NCBI GenBank assembly: GCA_045539425.1
Contig: JAZQFH010000031.1
Location: 171,066-235,065 of the forward strand
From: RUG14871 sp045539425
GTDB lineage: Bacteria; Bacillota_I; Bacilli_A; Erysipelotrichales; Erysipelotrichaceae
DNA: 64,000 nt
Direction: 5' to 3'
Position numbers and translations under genes: made by a program. Below the pieces are notes generated by a model that did not search any database, was not told where the DNA came from, and saw nothing but the letters and a program-made list of their open reading frames with translations. Every line of letters starts with the position of its first letter. Position 1 is the stretch's first letter. This document shows, piece after piece, positions 16,677-24,278 of this stretch.

Positions 16677-17795
16677 ATGAGATTTTTGTACGAGAATCTG
16701 CTTCTATTGACCTGGCAGCAGGTTACGATGTGGGTCATCGGAGGCATATTGATCTATCTGGCAATCAAGAAGGACATGGAACCGTCCCTCTTACTGCCGA
16801 TCGGCTTCGGCGCGATTCTGGTCAATCTGCCGTTTTCCGGAGCGGTATCGCAATGGGTCAACGGAGTATTGAAAGAAGGGGCATTGAGCACGCTCTATGA
16901 AGCCGGAATTGCCAACGAACTCTTTCCGCTGCTCTTGTTTATCGGAATCGGGGCCATGTGCGACTTCGGTCCGCTTTTGGCAAATCCGTTTCTGATGATG
17001 TTCGGTGCCGCTGCCCAGTTCGGTATCTTCTTTACCTTCTGTATCGGTACCATGTTCTTCCCCGTCAACGATGCGGCTTCCATTGCGACGATCGGTGCCG
17101 CGGACGGACCGACTGCCATTGTTGTAGCGCAGGCACTGAACAGTAAATATCTCAGTGCTATCATGGTGGCTGCCTATTCCTATATGGCCATGGTTCCGAT
17201 TATCCAGCCGCCGATTATCCGTTTAGTGACGACAAAGGAAGAGCGTAAGATCCGCATGGATTATGAAGCGAAAAGCGTCCCGATCATGACGCGTATCCTC
17301 TTCCCGATCATCCTGACGATTCTTGCGGGTATCATCGCACCGGAAGCGGTGCAGCTGGTCGGTTTCCTGATGTTCGGTAATCTGATCAAGGAATGCGGTG
17401 TCTTAAAGAGTCTGACACATACGGCCGAAGGGGTTCTGGCCAACCTGATCACTCTGATCCTTGGTATCAGCATTGCCTCGCAGATGCAGGCGGAAACATT
17501 CCTGACAGTTGAGACGCTGATGATCCTCGGGCTTGGCTTGTTCGCCTTTATCTTCGATACCATCGGCGGCGTCCTGTTTGCGAAGTTTTTGAACCTGTTC
17601 TTAAAACACAAGGTGAATCCGATGATCGGGGCAGCCGGTATCTCCGCCTTCCCGATGAGCGGAAGAATCATCCATAAGATGGGTCTGGAGGAAGATCCGC
17701 AGAATTTCCTTTTGATGCATTCGATGGGAGTCAATGTATCCGGTCAGATTGCGTCCGTCATTGCCGGCGGGCTGATGCTGAGCTTTTTCCTTTAG
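16677..17795 (+). CDS. oadB: Na+-translocating decarboxylase beta subunit
   Basis: 372-residue polytopic membrane protein of the OadB/GcdB/MmdB family with about nine to eleven hydrophobic helices. The key GAADGPTAIVV segment (Asp143) in a re-entrant region is the conserved site for Na+ binding and carboxybiotin decarboxylation. PMSGRIIHKMG near the C-terminus (the family's SAR/SGR segment) is also present. Decarboxylation of carboxybiotin is coupled to Na+ export. It lies 9 bases after the biotin ligase gene and is followed by a 43-residue membrane ORF. The alpha subunit type in this operon makes oxaloacetate the likely substrate. Confidence 0.93.
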   Translation: MRFLYENLLLLTWQQVTMWVIGGILIYLAIKKDMEPSLLLPIGFGAILVNLPFSGAVSQWVNGVLKEGALSTLYEAGIANELFPLLLFIGIGAMCDFGPLLANPFLMMFGAAAQFGIFFTFCIGTMFFPVNDAASIATIGAADGPTAIVVAQALNSKYLSAIMVAAYSYMAMVPIIQPPIIRLVTTKEERKIRMDYEAKSVPIMTRILFPIILTILAGIIAPEAVQLVGFLMFGNLIKECGVLKSLTHTAEGVLANLITLILGISIASQMQAETFLTVETLMILGLGLFAFIFDTIGGVLFAKFLNLFLKHKVNPMIGAAGISAFPMSGRIIHKMGLEEDPQNFLLMHSMGVNVSGQIASVIAGGLMLSFFL

Positions 17796-17807
17796 GAGGT
17801 AAATGAT

Positions 17808-17939
17808 ATGAACTTTAATCCGATGAATTTTATCTATAATCTCCCGTATCTTTTAAAAGGGGAGCTCGGGATCTTTGCCGTGCTGGGGATCATGAGCATC
17901 GCCATTGTGGTGATGAATAAAGTATATGAATCAAGATAA
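17808..17939 (+). CDS. 43-residue single-pass membrane protein at the end of the decarboxylase operon
   Basis: Small ORF starting at ATG 17808 with a perfect AGGAGG at 17794-17799, 12 bases after oadB and directly before the operon terminator. It opens MNFNPMNFIYNLPYLLKG and then has one membrane helix (about residues 21-37, GIFAVLGIMSIAIVVMN) and ends KVYESR. I recall similar short proteins after oadB in other anaerobic Bacillota, but cannot confirm this. It is probably an accessory subunit of the Na+ pump. Evidence for translation is the ribosome binding site, coherent hydrophobic pattern and tight operon position. Confidence 0.75.
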   Translation: MNFNPMNFIYNLPYLLKGELGIFAVLGIMSIAIVVMNKVYESR

Positions 17940-17965
17940 TCTGTACTGCGGTACAGATTTTTTTA
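17938..17965 (+). terminator. Terminator of the decarboxylase operon
   Basis: Stem ATCTGTAC/GTACAGAT, loop TGCG, then T7. The left arm begins in the stop codon of the 43-residue ORF. Confidence 0.92.
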
Positions 17966-17974
17966 TTACAACAA

Positions 17975-18009
17975 TAAAAAAGTGGAAGGATCTTTTCGAA
18001 TCCTTCCAC
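17975..18009 (-). terminator. Terminator of the hydrogenase gene
   Basis: Read on the minus strand: 10-bp perfect stem GTGGAAGGAT/ATCCTTCCAC with an 8-base loop, followed by a T6 run. Confidence 0.9.
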
Positions 18010-18023
18010 CGGTGAGGGGCATT

Positions 18024-19502
18024 TTACTCTTTCTTCCAGTCACGGTTCATGGAGAACTGATCGGTTGGAAGTTTTTCAATGTTTTCGAGAATCTTTCTCT
18101 GGTCAGCCTCATTGAGAAGCTTGACACGGGCACGGGTGATCTCGACTTCGGTTTTCCGCTTGGACGGTCCGCCGACACATCCGCCCGGACAGAACATGCC
18201 TTCGACGAAGTTTTCGTTCAGACGGTTGAATTTCAGAAGCGTGATGGCTTTCTTGCATTCATCACCGCCGGCACACTGGACTAAGGAGATGTTGCTGACA
18301 TCTTCACCGCGCTCTCTCATGCATTCGAGAACCGCATTGGCCACGCCGCCGCTGGAGGCAAAGCGCTTACCGAAGACGGAGCCTTCCTGTTCGAAGTTTT
18401 CATCCGGTAATTCGAAGTCAATTCCCTTGGATTCCATGAGGAACTGCAGCTCGCCATAAGTCATGACGTAGTCGGCATTGTCCGTAAGACCCTGATTCTG
18501 CGCTTCGTCTTTCTTCGCGACGCATGGGCCGATAAAGACCGTGACGCAGCCAGGACGAGTGGCTTTCAGTAAACGGGAAGTGGCACACATCGGGGATACC
18601 GTGTTGGACATGTTGTTTTCATAAACCTGCGGGAAGTGTTTCTTCAGCATGTTGATAAATGCCGGGCAGCAGGAAGTGGTAAGTTTCTTTCCTTCTTCCA
18701 GTGCTTCACTCCATTCAAGGGCTTCATAAGCTGCCGTGAGGTCGGCACCCAGACTGACTTCAACCATATCGCTGAAACCGATCTTCTTCAGGGTTGCTTC
18801 AATGACGGCAAGGTTGACGTTATCACCGAACTGGCCTTCGATACTCGGAGCGACCATGGCGATGACTTCCTTACCGGCTTTGATATCTTCAATGATATTA
18901 ACTAAGAACACCTTCGAGCCGATGGCACCGAACGGGCAGTTGTGAATGCAGTGACCGCAGTTGACGCATTTTTCTTCATTGATATGGGCAATGCCGTATT
19001 CATTGTAGGAAATCGCATCGACCGGGCAGGCTTTCTTACATGGACGTTCGATATGAATGATGGCGCCGTACGGGCAGGCTGCTGCACACATGCCACATTC
19101 CTTACATTTTGTCGGGTCGATTCTCATGTGGGTATCGCCCTGGCTGATGGCACCGAAACGGCAGGAGTTCAGACAGGCTTTACCGAGACAGTGACGGCAC
19201 ATGTCCGTGACCATGTAGGAGTTGATCGGACATTCATCACATGCCGGCTCAATGATCTGAACAATGTTGCGGGTGGTCGGATTGCTGGAGACGTTTTTGC
19301 CTGTTGCCAGACGGACACGCTCACGGACGATTTCACGTTCCTTGTACACGCAGCATCTCCAGGTCGGTTTCGGTCCCGGGATGAGGTCGTGCACCATCTG
19401 ATCGATGGCATCCTGATTGAGGTTATCCTCCCAGGCAAGCTTGCAGATGGCAGTCTTAATCTTATTTTTCAGCTTGAGGATCTCAGCATCATTATTAATC
19501 AT
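18024..19502 (-). CDS. Monomeric [FeFe] hydrogenase, group B-like
   Basis: About 492 residues. ATG 19502 is preferred (AGGTG 9 bases upstream); a GTG four codons earlier is possible. The N-terminal third carries several [4Fe-4S] motifs: CDECPIN, CRHCLGKAC, CKECGMCAAAC, CKKAC and CVNCGHCIHNC. The H-cluster domain follows with TSCCPAF (L1), FIGPCVAKKDE (L2) and FCPGGCVGGP (L3), all with the ligating cysteines. L1 with Ala-Phe after CCP and the CxGGCVGGP ending fit the uncharacterised group B type rather than the classical CpI type. It likely exchanges electrons between ferredoxin and protons. It is cytoplasmic and monocistronic, with no maturase gene nearby. Confidence 0.9.
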   Translation of the reverse strand: MINNDAEILKLKNKIKTAICKLAWEDNLNQDAIDQMVHDLIPGPKPTWRCCVYKEREIVRERVRLATGKNVSSNPTTRNIVQIIEPACDECPINSYMVTDMCRHCLGKACLNSCRFGAISQGDTHMRIDPTKCKECGMCAAACPYGAIIHIERPCKKACPVDAISYNEYGIAHINEEKCVNCGHCIHNCPFGAIGSKVFLVNIIEDIKAGKEVIAMVAPSIEGQFGDNVNLAVIEATLKKIGFSDMVEVSLGADLTAAYEALEWSEALEEGKKLTTSCCPAFINMLKKHFPQVYENNMSNTVSPMCATSRLLKATRPGCVTVFIGPCVAKKDEAQNQGLTDNADYVMTYGELQFLMESKGIDFELPDENFEQEGSVFGKRFASSGGVANAVLECMRERGEDVSNISLVQCAGGDECKKAITLLKFNRLNENFVEGMFCPGGCVGGPSKRKTEVEITRARVKLLNEADQRKILENIEKLPTDQFSMNRDWKKE

Positions 19503-19674
19503 ATTGTTGTACACCTGTTCCTTTATGGAGTCATTATAACATTTTTTTCGCTGATAATATGCCGCTCTGAAAAATAATTCTCCGTTATTTACAAAAAAAG
19601 CAGTTTTATACAGTATGGAGATTTTACTACGCCGTCATCGCTTTGTGTTAAGATAGAGAAAAGAGAGTCAGATA

Positions 19675-20277
19675 ATGAAACGACTGTTTGATGAAATGCC
19701 AATCATTCATACAAATCGCCTGGAACTCCGGGAGTTTACTGCCAAGGATGCCTCAGCCCTCAGGCAAATTGCTAGTGACAAAAGGATCTATCAATACCTT
19801 CCGACGTTTTTATATGAACAGAAGTATGATGACGCAAATACGGTGATAGAAAAGATGAGAAGCGAGATGTTTGATACCAAAGATTCCATTCTTTTGGCAG
19901 TCACGCTTAAAGAAGATCCGTCAGAAGTAATCGGGATTGCGGAAATCTACAATTACGAATCAGAGAAAGAGAAAGCCTCCATCGGCTATCGCCTGCTTCC
20001 GGACTACTGGGGAAGGGGATTTGCCAGCGAAATTACAGCCGCCCTTACAGAGTATCTTCTGAAAGAGACGGATGTGCGCAAGATCACGGCACACGTGATG
20101 GAAGAGAATCCCGCCAGCGCAAAGGTGCTGTTAAAAAACGGATACGAGAAAAAGTGGACGGGATTACGCGAGGACTGGGGATTTGACACTCCGGTTCTGA
20201 TCAACAAGTTCCGCTATAAGATGAGCAGGGAAGAAAAAGAGAAAATCCTGCAGGAGCAGGACCAGAATACAATGTAA
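19675..20277 (+). CDS. GNAT family N-acetyltransferase, RimJ/RimL type
   Basis: 200-residue acetyltransferase. The RimJ/RimL-type opening IHTNRLELREFTAKDASAL, the acetyl-CoA-binding region YRLLPDYWGRGFASEI and a late ENPASAKVLLKNGYEK motif are all characteristic. The substrate could be a ribosomal protein N-terminus or a small amine; the sequence does not say. It ends in a short charged tail. Single gene, convergent with the DUF3781 gene and sharing a strong palindromic terminator with it. Confidence 0.88.
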   Translation: MKRLFDEMPIIHTNRLELREFTAKDASALRQIASDKRIYQYLPTFLYEQKYDDANTVIEKMRSEMFDTKDSILLAVTLKEDPSEVIGIAEIYNYESEKEKASIGYRLLPDYWGRGFASEITAALTEYLLKETDVRKITAHVMEENPASAKVLLKNGYEKKWTGLREDWGFDTPVLINKFRYKMSREEKEKILQEQDQNTM

Positions 20278-20298
20278 GATTCTTTTGATTACTGGAAG

Positions 20299-20328
20299 AA
20301 CAAATGCCGGAGTGATCCGGCATTTGTT
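20299..20328. terminator. Perfect 12-bp palindromic terminator between convergent genes
   Basis: AACAAATGCCGG/CCGGCATTTGTT with a 6-base loop. T-runs are poor on both sides, so strength may come from the long stem. It overlaps the stop codon of the minus-strand gene. Confidence 0.75.
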
Positions 20329-20572
20329 ATTGCTGATGTGCAGTGATGATTGTGAATGTTCTCTCGTTAATTGTGAAGGACAGATGATCCAGATAGACGT
20401 AATAGTTCTTTCCGCTGTGAAGAACCATGGTACCGTTTTTCATGATGGAGCGGCGGCAGAGCTGTACGACATCGTCGCTTTCGTCAAGTCCCAGATTCTT
20501 GCGGATTCTTTTTTCTCCGGCTGCGGTTGTGTGGATCCTGTCCAGATGTTCCAGTAAAAACTGTTTCGGCAT
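20327..20572 (-). CDS. DUF3781 family protein
   Basis: 81-residue soluble protein. It opens LLEHLDRIHTTAAGEKRIRKNLG, followed by DDVVQLCRRSI and a C-terminal NYYVYLDHLSFTINERTFTIITAH, a pattern I associate with the DUF3781 family (function unknown). Its length equals the usual family length. It lies 20 bases downstream of the minus-strand DUF3592-like gene at 20593-20913, so the two are probably co-transcribed. Confidence 0.8.
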   Translation of the reverse strand: MPKQFLLEHLDRIHTTAAGEKRIRKNLGLDESDDVVQLCRRSIMKNGTMVLHSGKNYYVYLDHLSFTINERTFTIITAHQQ

Positions 20573-20592
20573 GGATAGATATCAGTTACGGA

Positions 20593-20913
20593 TTATGTCC
20601 GCTCCGTAATATCGAGAACGTTCAATTCCTTTCCCGGAACATATTTGATCCGGACCTTTTCACCTTCATCATACAGATGGGAACTCTGAAGCAATGCTTT
20701 ATGTTCGTTCCCGTAGTCATCGTGGAAGATGACGTTGTTGTAGCGTGTCACAGAATCCTCGTCCCACTCTTCCACATAGTCGGAGACGGTTGCATCTGTT
20801 ACAATTCCGTTTTCCCTGAGATTCCTTACCATTTTCTGTTTATAAATCACCGCAACGAAAGCCGCGAGAATCAGTAATCCCCAGAGAAGATACGGAAAAA
20901 ACTTTCCAAACAT
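20593..20913 (-). CDS. Small membrane-anchored protein, DUF3592-like
   Basis: 106 residues from ATG 20913, which follows GAGGGGG at 9 bases; an ATG 18 bases upstream is less well placed. One N-terminal membrane helix (about residues 7-22, FPYLLWGLLILAAFVAVIY) is followed by a beta-rich extracytoplasmic or cytoplasmic domain (GIVTDATVSDYVEEW, YNNVIFHDDYGNEH, GEKVRIKYVPGKELNVLDI). The IKYVPGKE element resembles DUF3592, an SH3-like domain of unknown role. It precedes the DUF3781 gene in a likely two-gene operon. Confidence 0.6.
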   Translation of the reverse strand: MFGKFFPYLLWGLLILAAFVAVIYKQKMVRNLRENGIVTDATVSDYVEEWDEDSVTRYNNVIFHDDYGNEHKALLQSSHLYDEGEKVRIKYVPGKELNVLDITERT

Positions 20914-21100
20914 AAAATGATTCCCCCTCATACATCTCTGTATTCATTGTAGCACACTGAGATGAGGTTGGTATGCCTGTAACTATCGGCTTTTGCCTGC
21001 AATATGGATAATTGTATATTTATCTCAATTTCCGGTATTTTTGTAAAATAATCAATCTTACGATGAGATATAATCATCTTATAAATGGAGATTGAAACAT

Positions 21101-22036
21101 ATGAGACAGTTTTTAGTATTTGACCTTGGCGGTACCTTTATCAAGTATGCTCTGATGAATGAGGATTGTGAGATTCTTTCTCAGGGCAAAGTCCCGTCTC
21201 CCACAAGCAGCATGGAAGAAGTGCTGGATGCCTTAAAGGGAGTGGCGGATCAGTATCAGGGACAGTATGAAGGTGTTGCCGTATCCATGCCGGGAAGAAT
21301 CGATACCAATAAGGGAATCGCCTATACCGGAGGAGCCTACCGTTTTATTCAGAATGCACCGATGGAAGAGCTTATCCGTCAGAAATTAGGCTGTAACGTC
21401 ACAATTGCCAATGACGGCAAATGCGCTGCCAAAGCGGAAGCCGCAAGAGGTGCTTTGAAGGATGTGGAAGACGGTGCGGTCATCGTACTGGGCTCTGCCA
21501 CAGGCGGCGGTATTGTCTTGAATCACGAAGTACGCATGGGCGTTTCCGGTGGAGCAGGGGAGCTCTCCAGCCTGGTTACGGATTTTGATACGATTGCGGA
21601 AAACGGCTTCCGTCACATGTCATTTGACGGAATCTATGCCGGAATCGCTTCGGCAAGCGGACTGCTTCTGGAATACGGGAAGCGCAAAGGGTTCGGCATG
21701 GGCGAAATCTTCGGCGGCAAGGTCAGCGGAGTCTCTTTCTTTGAAGCATATGACGCGAAGGAACAGGAAGCCATTGATTCACTCGAACAATTCGGCTTAA
21801 AATGCGCAATCGGCATCGTCACTATCCAGTGTGTGCTTGATCTTTCACGCTTTGCCATCGGCGGCGGAATCAGCGTAAGAAAAGAAGTCACGGATTCCAT
21901 CCGCAACGGCATCCACAAGCTGTATCACTCCGGCCATACGCTTCCGTTCTCTGAACCGGAAATCGTCAGCTGTGAGTTCCGCAATGATGCCAATCTGATC
22001 GGCGCTCTGTCTTTCTATCTGAGCAGATATCAATAG
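21101..22036 (+). CDS. ROK family sugar kinase
   Basis: 311-residue ROK kinase; ATG 21101 lies 10 bases after GGAG. The N-terminal phosphate loop FDLGGTFIKYALM, an ANDGKCAAKAEA segment with the catalytic Asp, and IVLGSATGGGIVLN are typical. The usual zinc-binding CxCGxxGC motif of ROK glucokinases is absent; the equivalent region reads GAGELSSLVTDF. This deviation is common in the Bacillota ROK subgroup with unknown substrate (N-acetylmannosamine or beta-glucosides are options). There is no DNA-binding domain, so it is a kinase and not a repressor. It has its own terminator. Confidence 0.88.
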   Translation: MRQFLVFDLGGTFIKYALMNEDCEILSQGKVPSPTSSMEEVLDALKGVADQYQGQYEGVAVSMPGRIDTNKGIAYTGGAYRFIQNAPMEELIRQKLGCNVTIANDGKCAAKAEAARGALKDVEDGAVIVLGSATGGGIVLNHEVRMGVSGGAGELSSLVTDFDTIAENGFRHMSFDGIYAGIASASGLLLEYGKRKGFGMGEIFGGKVSGVSFFEAYDAKEQEAIDSLEQFGLKCAIGIVTIQCVLDLSRFAIGGGISVRKEVTDSIRNGIHKLYHSGHTLPFSEPEIVSCEFRNDANLIGALSFYLSRYQ

Positions 22037-22041
22037 AAATG

Positions 22042-22070
22042 AAAACGTTCGGAAAAACCGAACGTTTTTT
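22042..22070 (+). terminator. Terminator of the ROK kinase gene
   Basis: 11-bp perfect stem AAAACGTTCGG/CCGAACGTTTT with an A5 loop and trailing Ts, 6 bases after the stop codon. Confidence 0.92.
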
Positions 22071-22079
22071 ACTTTAGAG

Positions 22080-22267
22080 ACGGATTCCTCGGTTTTGCTG
22101 GCAGTATCCAGACAGGAAGAGTAGTAGGCGAGGATCACGCTTTCATTATTCACAAAGTGGTAATAAAAACTTCCCGTGGTCACGCCGCAAGAAGCGCAGA
22201 TTTCATTGACGCAGACATTATGATAGCCGTGTTTCTGCAAAGGTCGATGGCGGCTGGTGTTCAGCAT
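22080..22267 (-). pseudogene. Decayed TetR-family regulator (N-terminal remnant)
   Basis: The minus-strand translation contains a clear TetR DNA-binding core (LQKHGYHNVCVNEICASCGVTTGSFYYHF in two pieces: LQKHGYHNV and EICASCGVTTGSFYYHF), followed by NESVILAYYSSCLDTASKTEE. The expected helix before it (AAIDL) is found only in another frame, so small insertions and deletions have scrambled it. Upstream an in-frame TGA removes the true N-terminus. Downstream the frame runs into the ROK terminator and antisense of the ROK gene, so the ligand-binding domain is gone. The remnant cannot encode a working repressor. Confidence 0.75.
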
Positions 22268-22305
22268 AAATCATTCCAACAGATCCATTTAAGGAAAATC
22301 AAATC

Positions 22306-22340
22306 AAACCGGGTAGAATTACCATTCACCCGGTTTTTTT
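22306..22340 (+). terminator. Orphan terminator in the degenerate 22.07-22.43 kb gap
   Basis: Stem AAACCGGGT/ACCCGGTTT, 13-base loop, then T7. No intact plus-strand gene lies between the ROK terminator and this one, so it may be left from a lost gene. The rest of this ~390-base gap holds the TetR remnant and nothing else I can support. Confidence 0.75.
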
Positions 22341-22426
22341 CATCTCAGGTTTTATCTCTGAAATTGAAAGGAGCTGGTTCTCTTTGCGGTGAATTGTGCC
22401 ATAATAGAGTCAACAGTTGAGGTTTT

Positions 22427-22861
22427 ATGAGTATGATGCATTTATTGAATCGTCCGCTGCCATTAGTATTCAGCGGAGTTTTCTACGGCGTGCTCTGTGT
22501 CTTTTCCATTGTGACAGGTCTGATTTATCTGAGTGGAAAAAAGAAGCTGAATCCGCTGGAGCTCTCAGACAGTTTTATCAGTAAACTGACCAGTGAAAAC
22601 AAGCTGGAACGCTTTGCACGGTTCATGGGCTTTGTGACGTTTCTTGTCGGCATCGTTCAGGGAGTGACGTCTTATTCTTTAATCACTGGGAACACACCTC
22701 TGCATTACTGGTTTGCCATGGGGTTCAATCTGTTCTCCATCTGTTCGGTCTTATTCAAACTGAAAGGCAAGATCAATACGTTTCCGCTATTGAAACTGTG
22801 CGCCTATGTATTGATTCTGGTTATCATGTTGCTGAAAGTCAGCCGCGTGATTTACTTCTAA
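22427..22861 (+). CDS. Hypothetical four-helix membrane protein
   Basis: 144-residue integral membrane protein that I do not recognise. Hydrophobic helices are visible at about 10-32, 67-84, 88-106 and 121-140, with a charged segment (SGKKKLNPLELSDSFISKLTSENKLERFARF) between the first two, given here only to position it at residues 36-66. The start could be ATG 22427 or ATG 22433; TTGAGG upstream favours the latter by spacing. It follows the orphan terminator and shares a convergent terminator with the gene at 22888. Confidence 0.6.
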   Translation: MSMMHLLNRPLPLVFSGVFYGVLCVFSIVTGLIYLSGKKKLNPLELSDSFISKLTSENKLERFARFMGFVTFLVGIVQGVTSYSLITGNTPLHYWFAMGFNLFSICSVLFKLKGKINTFPLLKLCAYVLILVIMLLKVSRVIYF

Positions 22862-22867
22862 TAAAAC

Positions 22868-22892
22868 AATAAGCGCCTATACAACGCTTATT
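22868..22892. terminator. Bidirectional terminator between convergent genes
   Basis: Stem AATAAGCG/CGCTTATT with a 9-base loop and T4 on the plus side. It overlaps the stop codon of the minus-strand gene at 22888. Confidence 0.75.
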
Positions 22893-24228
22893 TTCGTATG
22901 ATGAGAGCTATCGGTACAGCACGCTCTTTTTCTTTGAAGGTATCCGGATCTCTGTCGCTCAGCTGCAGGGAACGCTTCTGATCAATCAGGATCTGCGCTG
23001 AGCCGCCTCCGTCAAGATGAATGGCGTTTTTCAGCTTCAGTAGAGTACAGATGGAAGCCGCTTCACTCAGGGAAGCACCTGCGGAATCCCGTCCCTTGAC
23101 GTATCCGTATTTCCCGGCTCCCTCCATCCAGAGGAGGACCGGCTCTTCCATGGCATTTGTTCCCAAAATGATGCGCGGAGCACGGTCTTTAATGTAATTC
23201 AGCGGATAAAGGGAAGGCGGGTAGGCTGGCGTCCAGGGCTTTTTCAGAGAGTAAAAGCGGGCAAGAAACTTATGAACGGGTTTGAAATCGATCACTGCCG
23301 GATTTCCTACCTGCAGGGCAAAGCGGACATTTTTCAGCGGCTCGTAAGATATTTCTCTGGATTGGATCCTTATTTCGTGCTCCAGATGAATCACATAACC
23401 GCTCGAAGGGATAACGGAGTTGCCGCCGTTTTTCACTGCCTTGATCTTGTTGTCTGAGACAATGATGTCAAAACCGCCTTTCGGGGTTTTGGGGTAAGCG
23501 GGACGGCTATAGAACCGAGCATTCTTATGATCTTCAAATACGTTATCATCGATGCGGATCTTCATCTCTTTCAAAGAGAATGTGCTTATATGACTGGAGA
23601 GTTTATCATCGATCCAGAAAGCCGGACGGTCAAACAGCGGAGGGGAAAGCACTTCGGAATTCTTGACTCTTAGTCCGACAGGGGTTCCGACGCTGTCAAA
23701 AACCGTGGCAGAGTCCAGTACATCCATCACAAAGAAGGAACTGTTAACGCTCAGCTGATTCTCCGTATCTTTCGATAGAAAGCCGCAATTCTCCGATACG
23801 GGCAAAAACATCAGGAAGGGCAGTTTCCCGGTTACTTCATAGAGTGCACCGGATCTAGTAAGACGTTCATATACCTGTTTTGTGGTTTCGGAAAGAAACT
23901 GCAATTCTCCGCGGCGCAAACGGATGTCTTTATGGAAATGAACCGTTAAGAGTGCCAGGGGATCATAAACCTCTCCGTACTTTGCATCTTTTGTATCATA
24001 GGGTAGTTCAAAGTTTTCAGGCAGATGAAAGAGGATCACTCTTCCGAGGATTGCCGCATATTTTTTGATGATAAAGTCCCGATAGAGTTCCACCAGCTGC
24101 TCAAAAGCTCCTTCACGGCTTTTGGGAGAGGAAAATTCCAGCGTATCAAAGGAATCCAGCGTGACGCACTGGACGCGTTCCAATGATCCGTCTTCATAAC
24201 GGAAGGTATGCAGTTTCTGTCGAATCAT
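22888..24228 (-). CDS. Phosphodiester glycosidase (NAGPA-like) domain protein
   Basis: 446 residues with ATG 24228 after AAGGA. The C-terminal half carries the NAGPA-type fold signature: ILGTNAMEEPVLLWMEGAG, a GASLSEAASICTLLK segment and the diagnostic HLDGGGSAQ near residue 415, as in human GlcNAc-1-phosphodiester alpha-N-acetylglucosaminidase and bacterial relatives. The N-terminal half is beta-rich and unassigned. Unusually for this family, which is often exported, no signal peptide or membrane anchor is seen. The substrate may be a sugar phosphodiester in a polymer or lipid, but this is inference. It is divergent from the RibD-like gene. Confidence 0.75.
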   Translation of the reverse strand: MIRQKLHTFRYEDGSLERVQCVTLDSFDTLEFSSPKSREGAFEQLVELYRDFIIKKYAAILGRVILFHLPENFELPYDTKDAKYGEVYDPLALLTVHFHKDIRLRRGELQFLSETTKQVYERLTRSGALYEVTGKLPFLMFLPVSENCGFLSKDTENQLSVNSSFFVMDVLDSATVFDSVGTPVGLRVKNSEVLSPPLFDRPAFWIDDKLSSHISTFSLKEMKIRIDDNVFEDHKNARFYSRPAYPKTPKGGFDIIVSDNKIKAVKNGGNSVIPSSGYVIHLEHEIRIQSREISYEPLKNVRFALQVGNPAVIDFKPVHKFLARFYSLKKPWTPAYPPSLYPLNYIKDRAPRIILGTNAMEEPVLLWMEGAGKYGYVKGRDSAGASLSEAASICTLLKLKNAIHLDGGGSAQILIDQKRSLQLSDRDPDTFKEKERAVPIALIIRK

Positions 24229-24278
24229 AAATGAGTTTCCTTTATCACATTATATAATAGAAGCGGGAGGTGACAAGT

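Noticed and set aside
18942..19577. 211-codon plus-strand frame opposite the hydrogenase gene
   Set aside because: It is antisense of cysteine-rich Fe-S motifs with no independent support.
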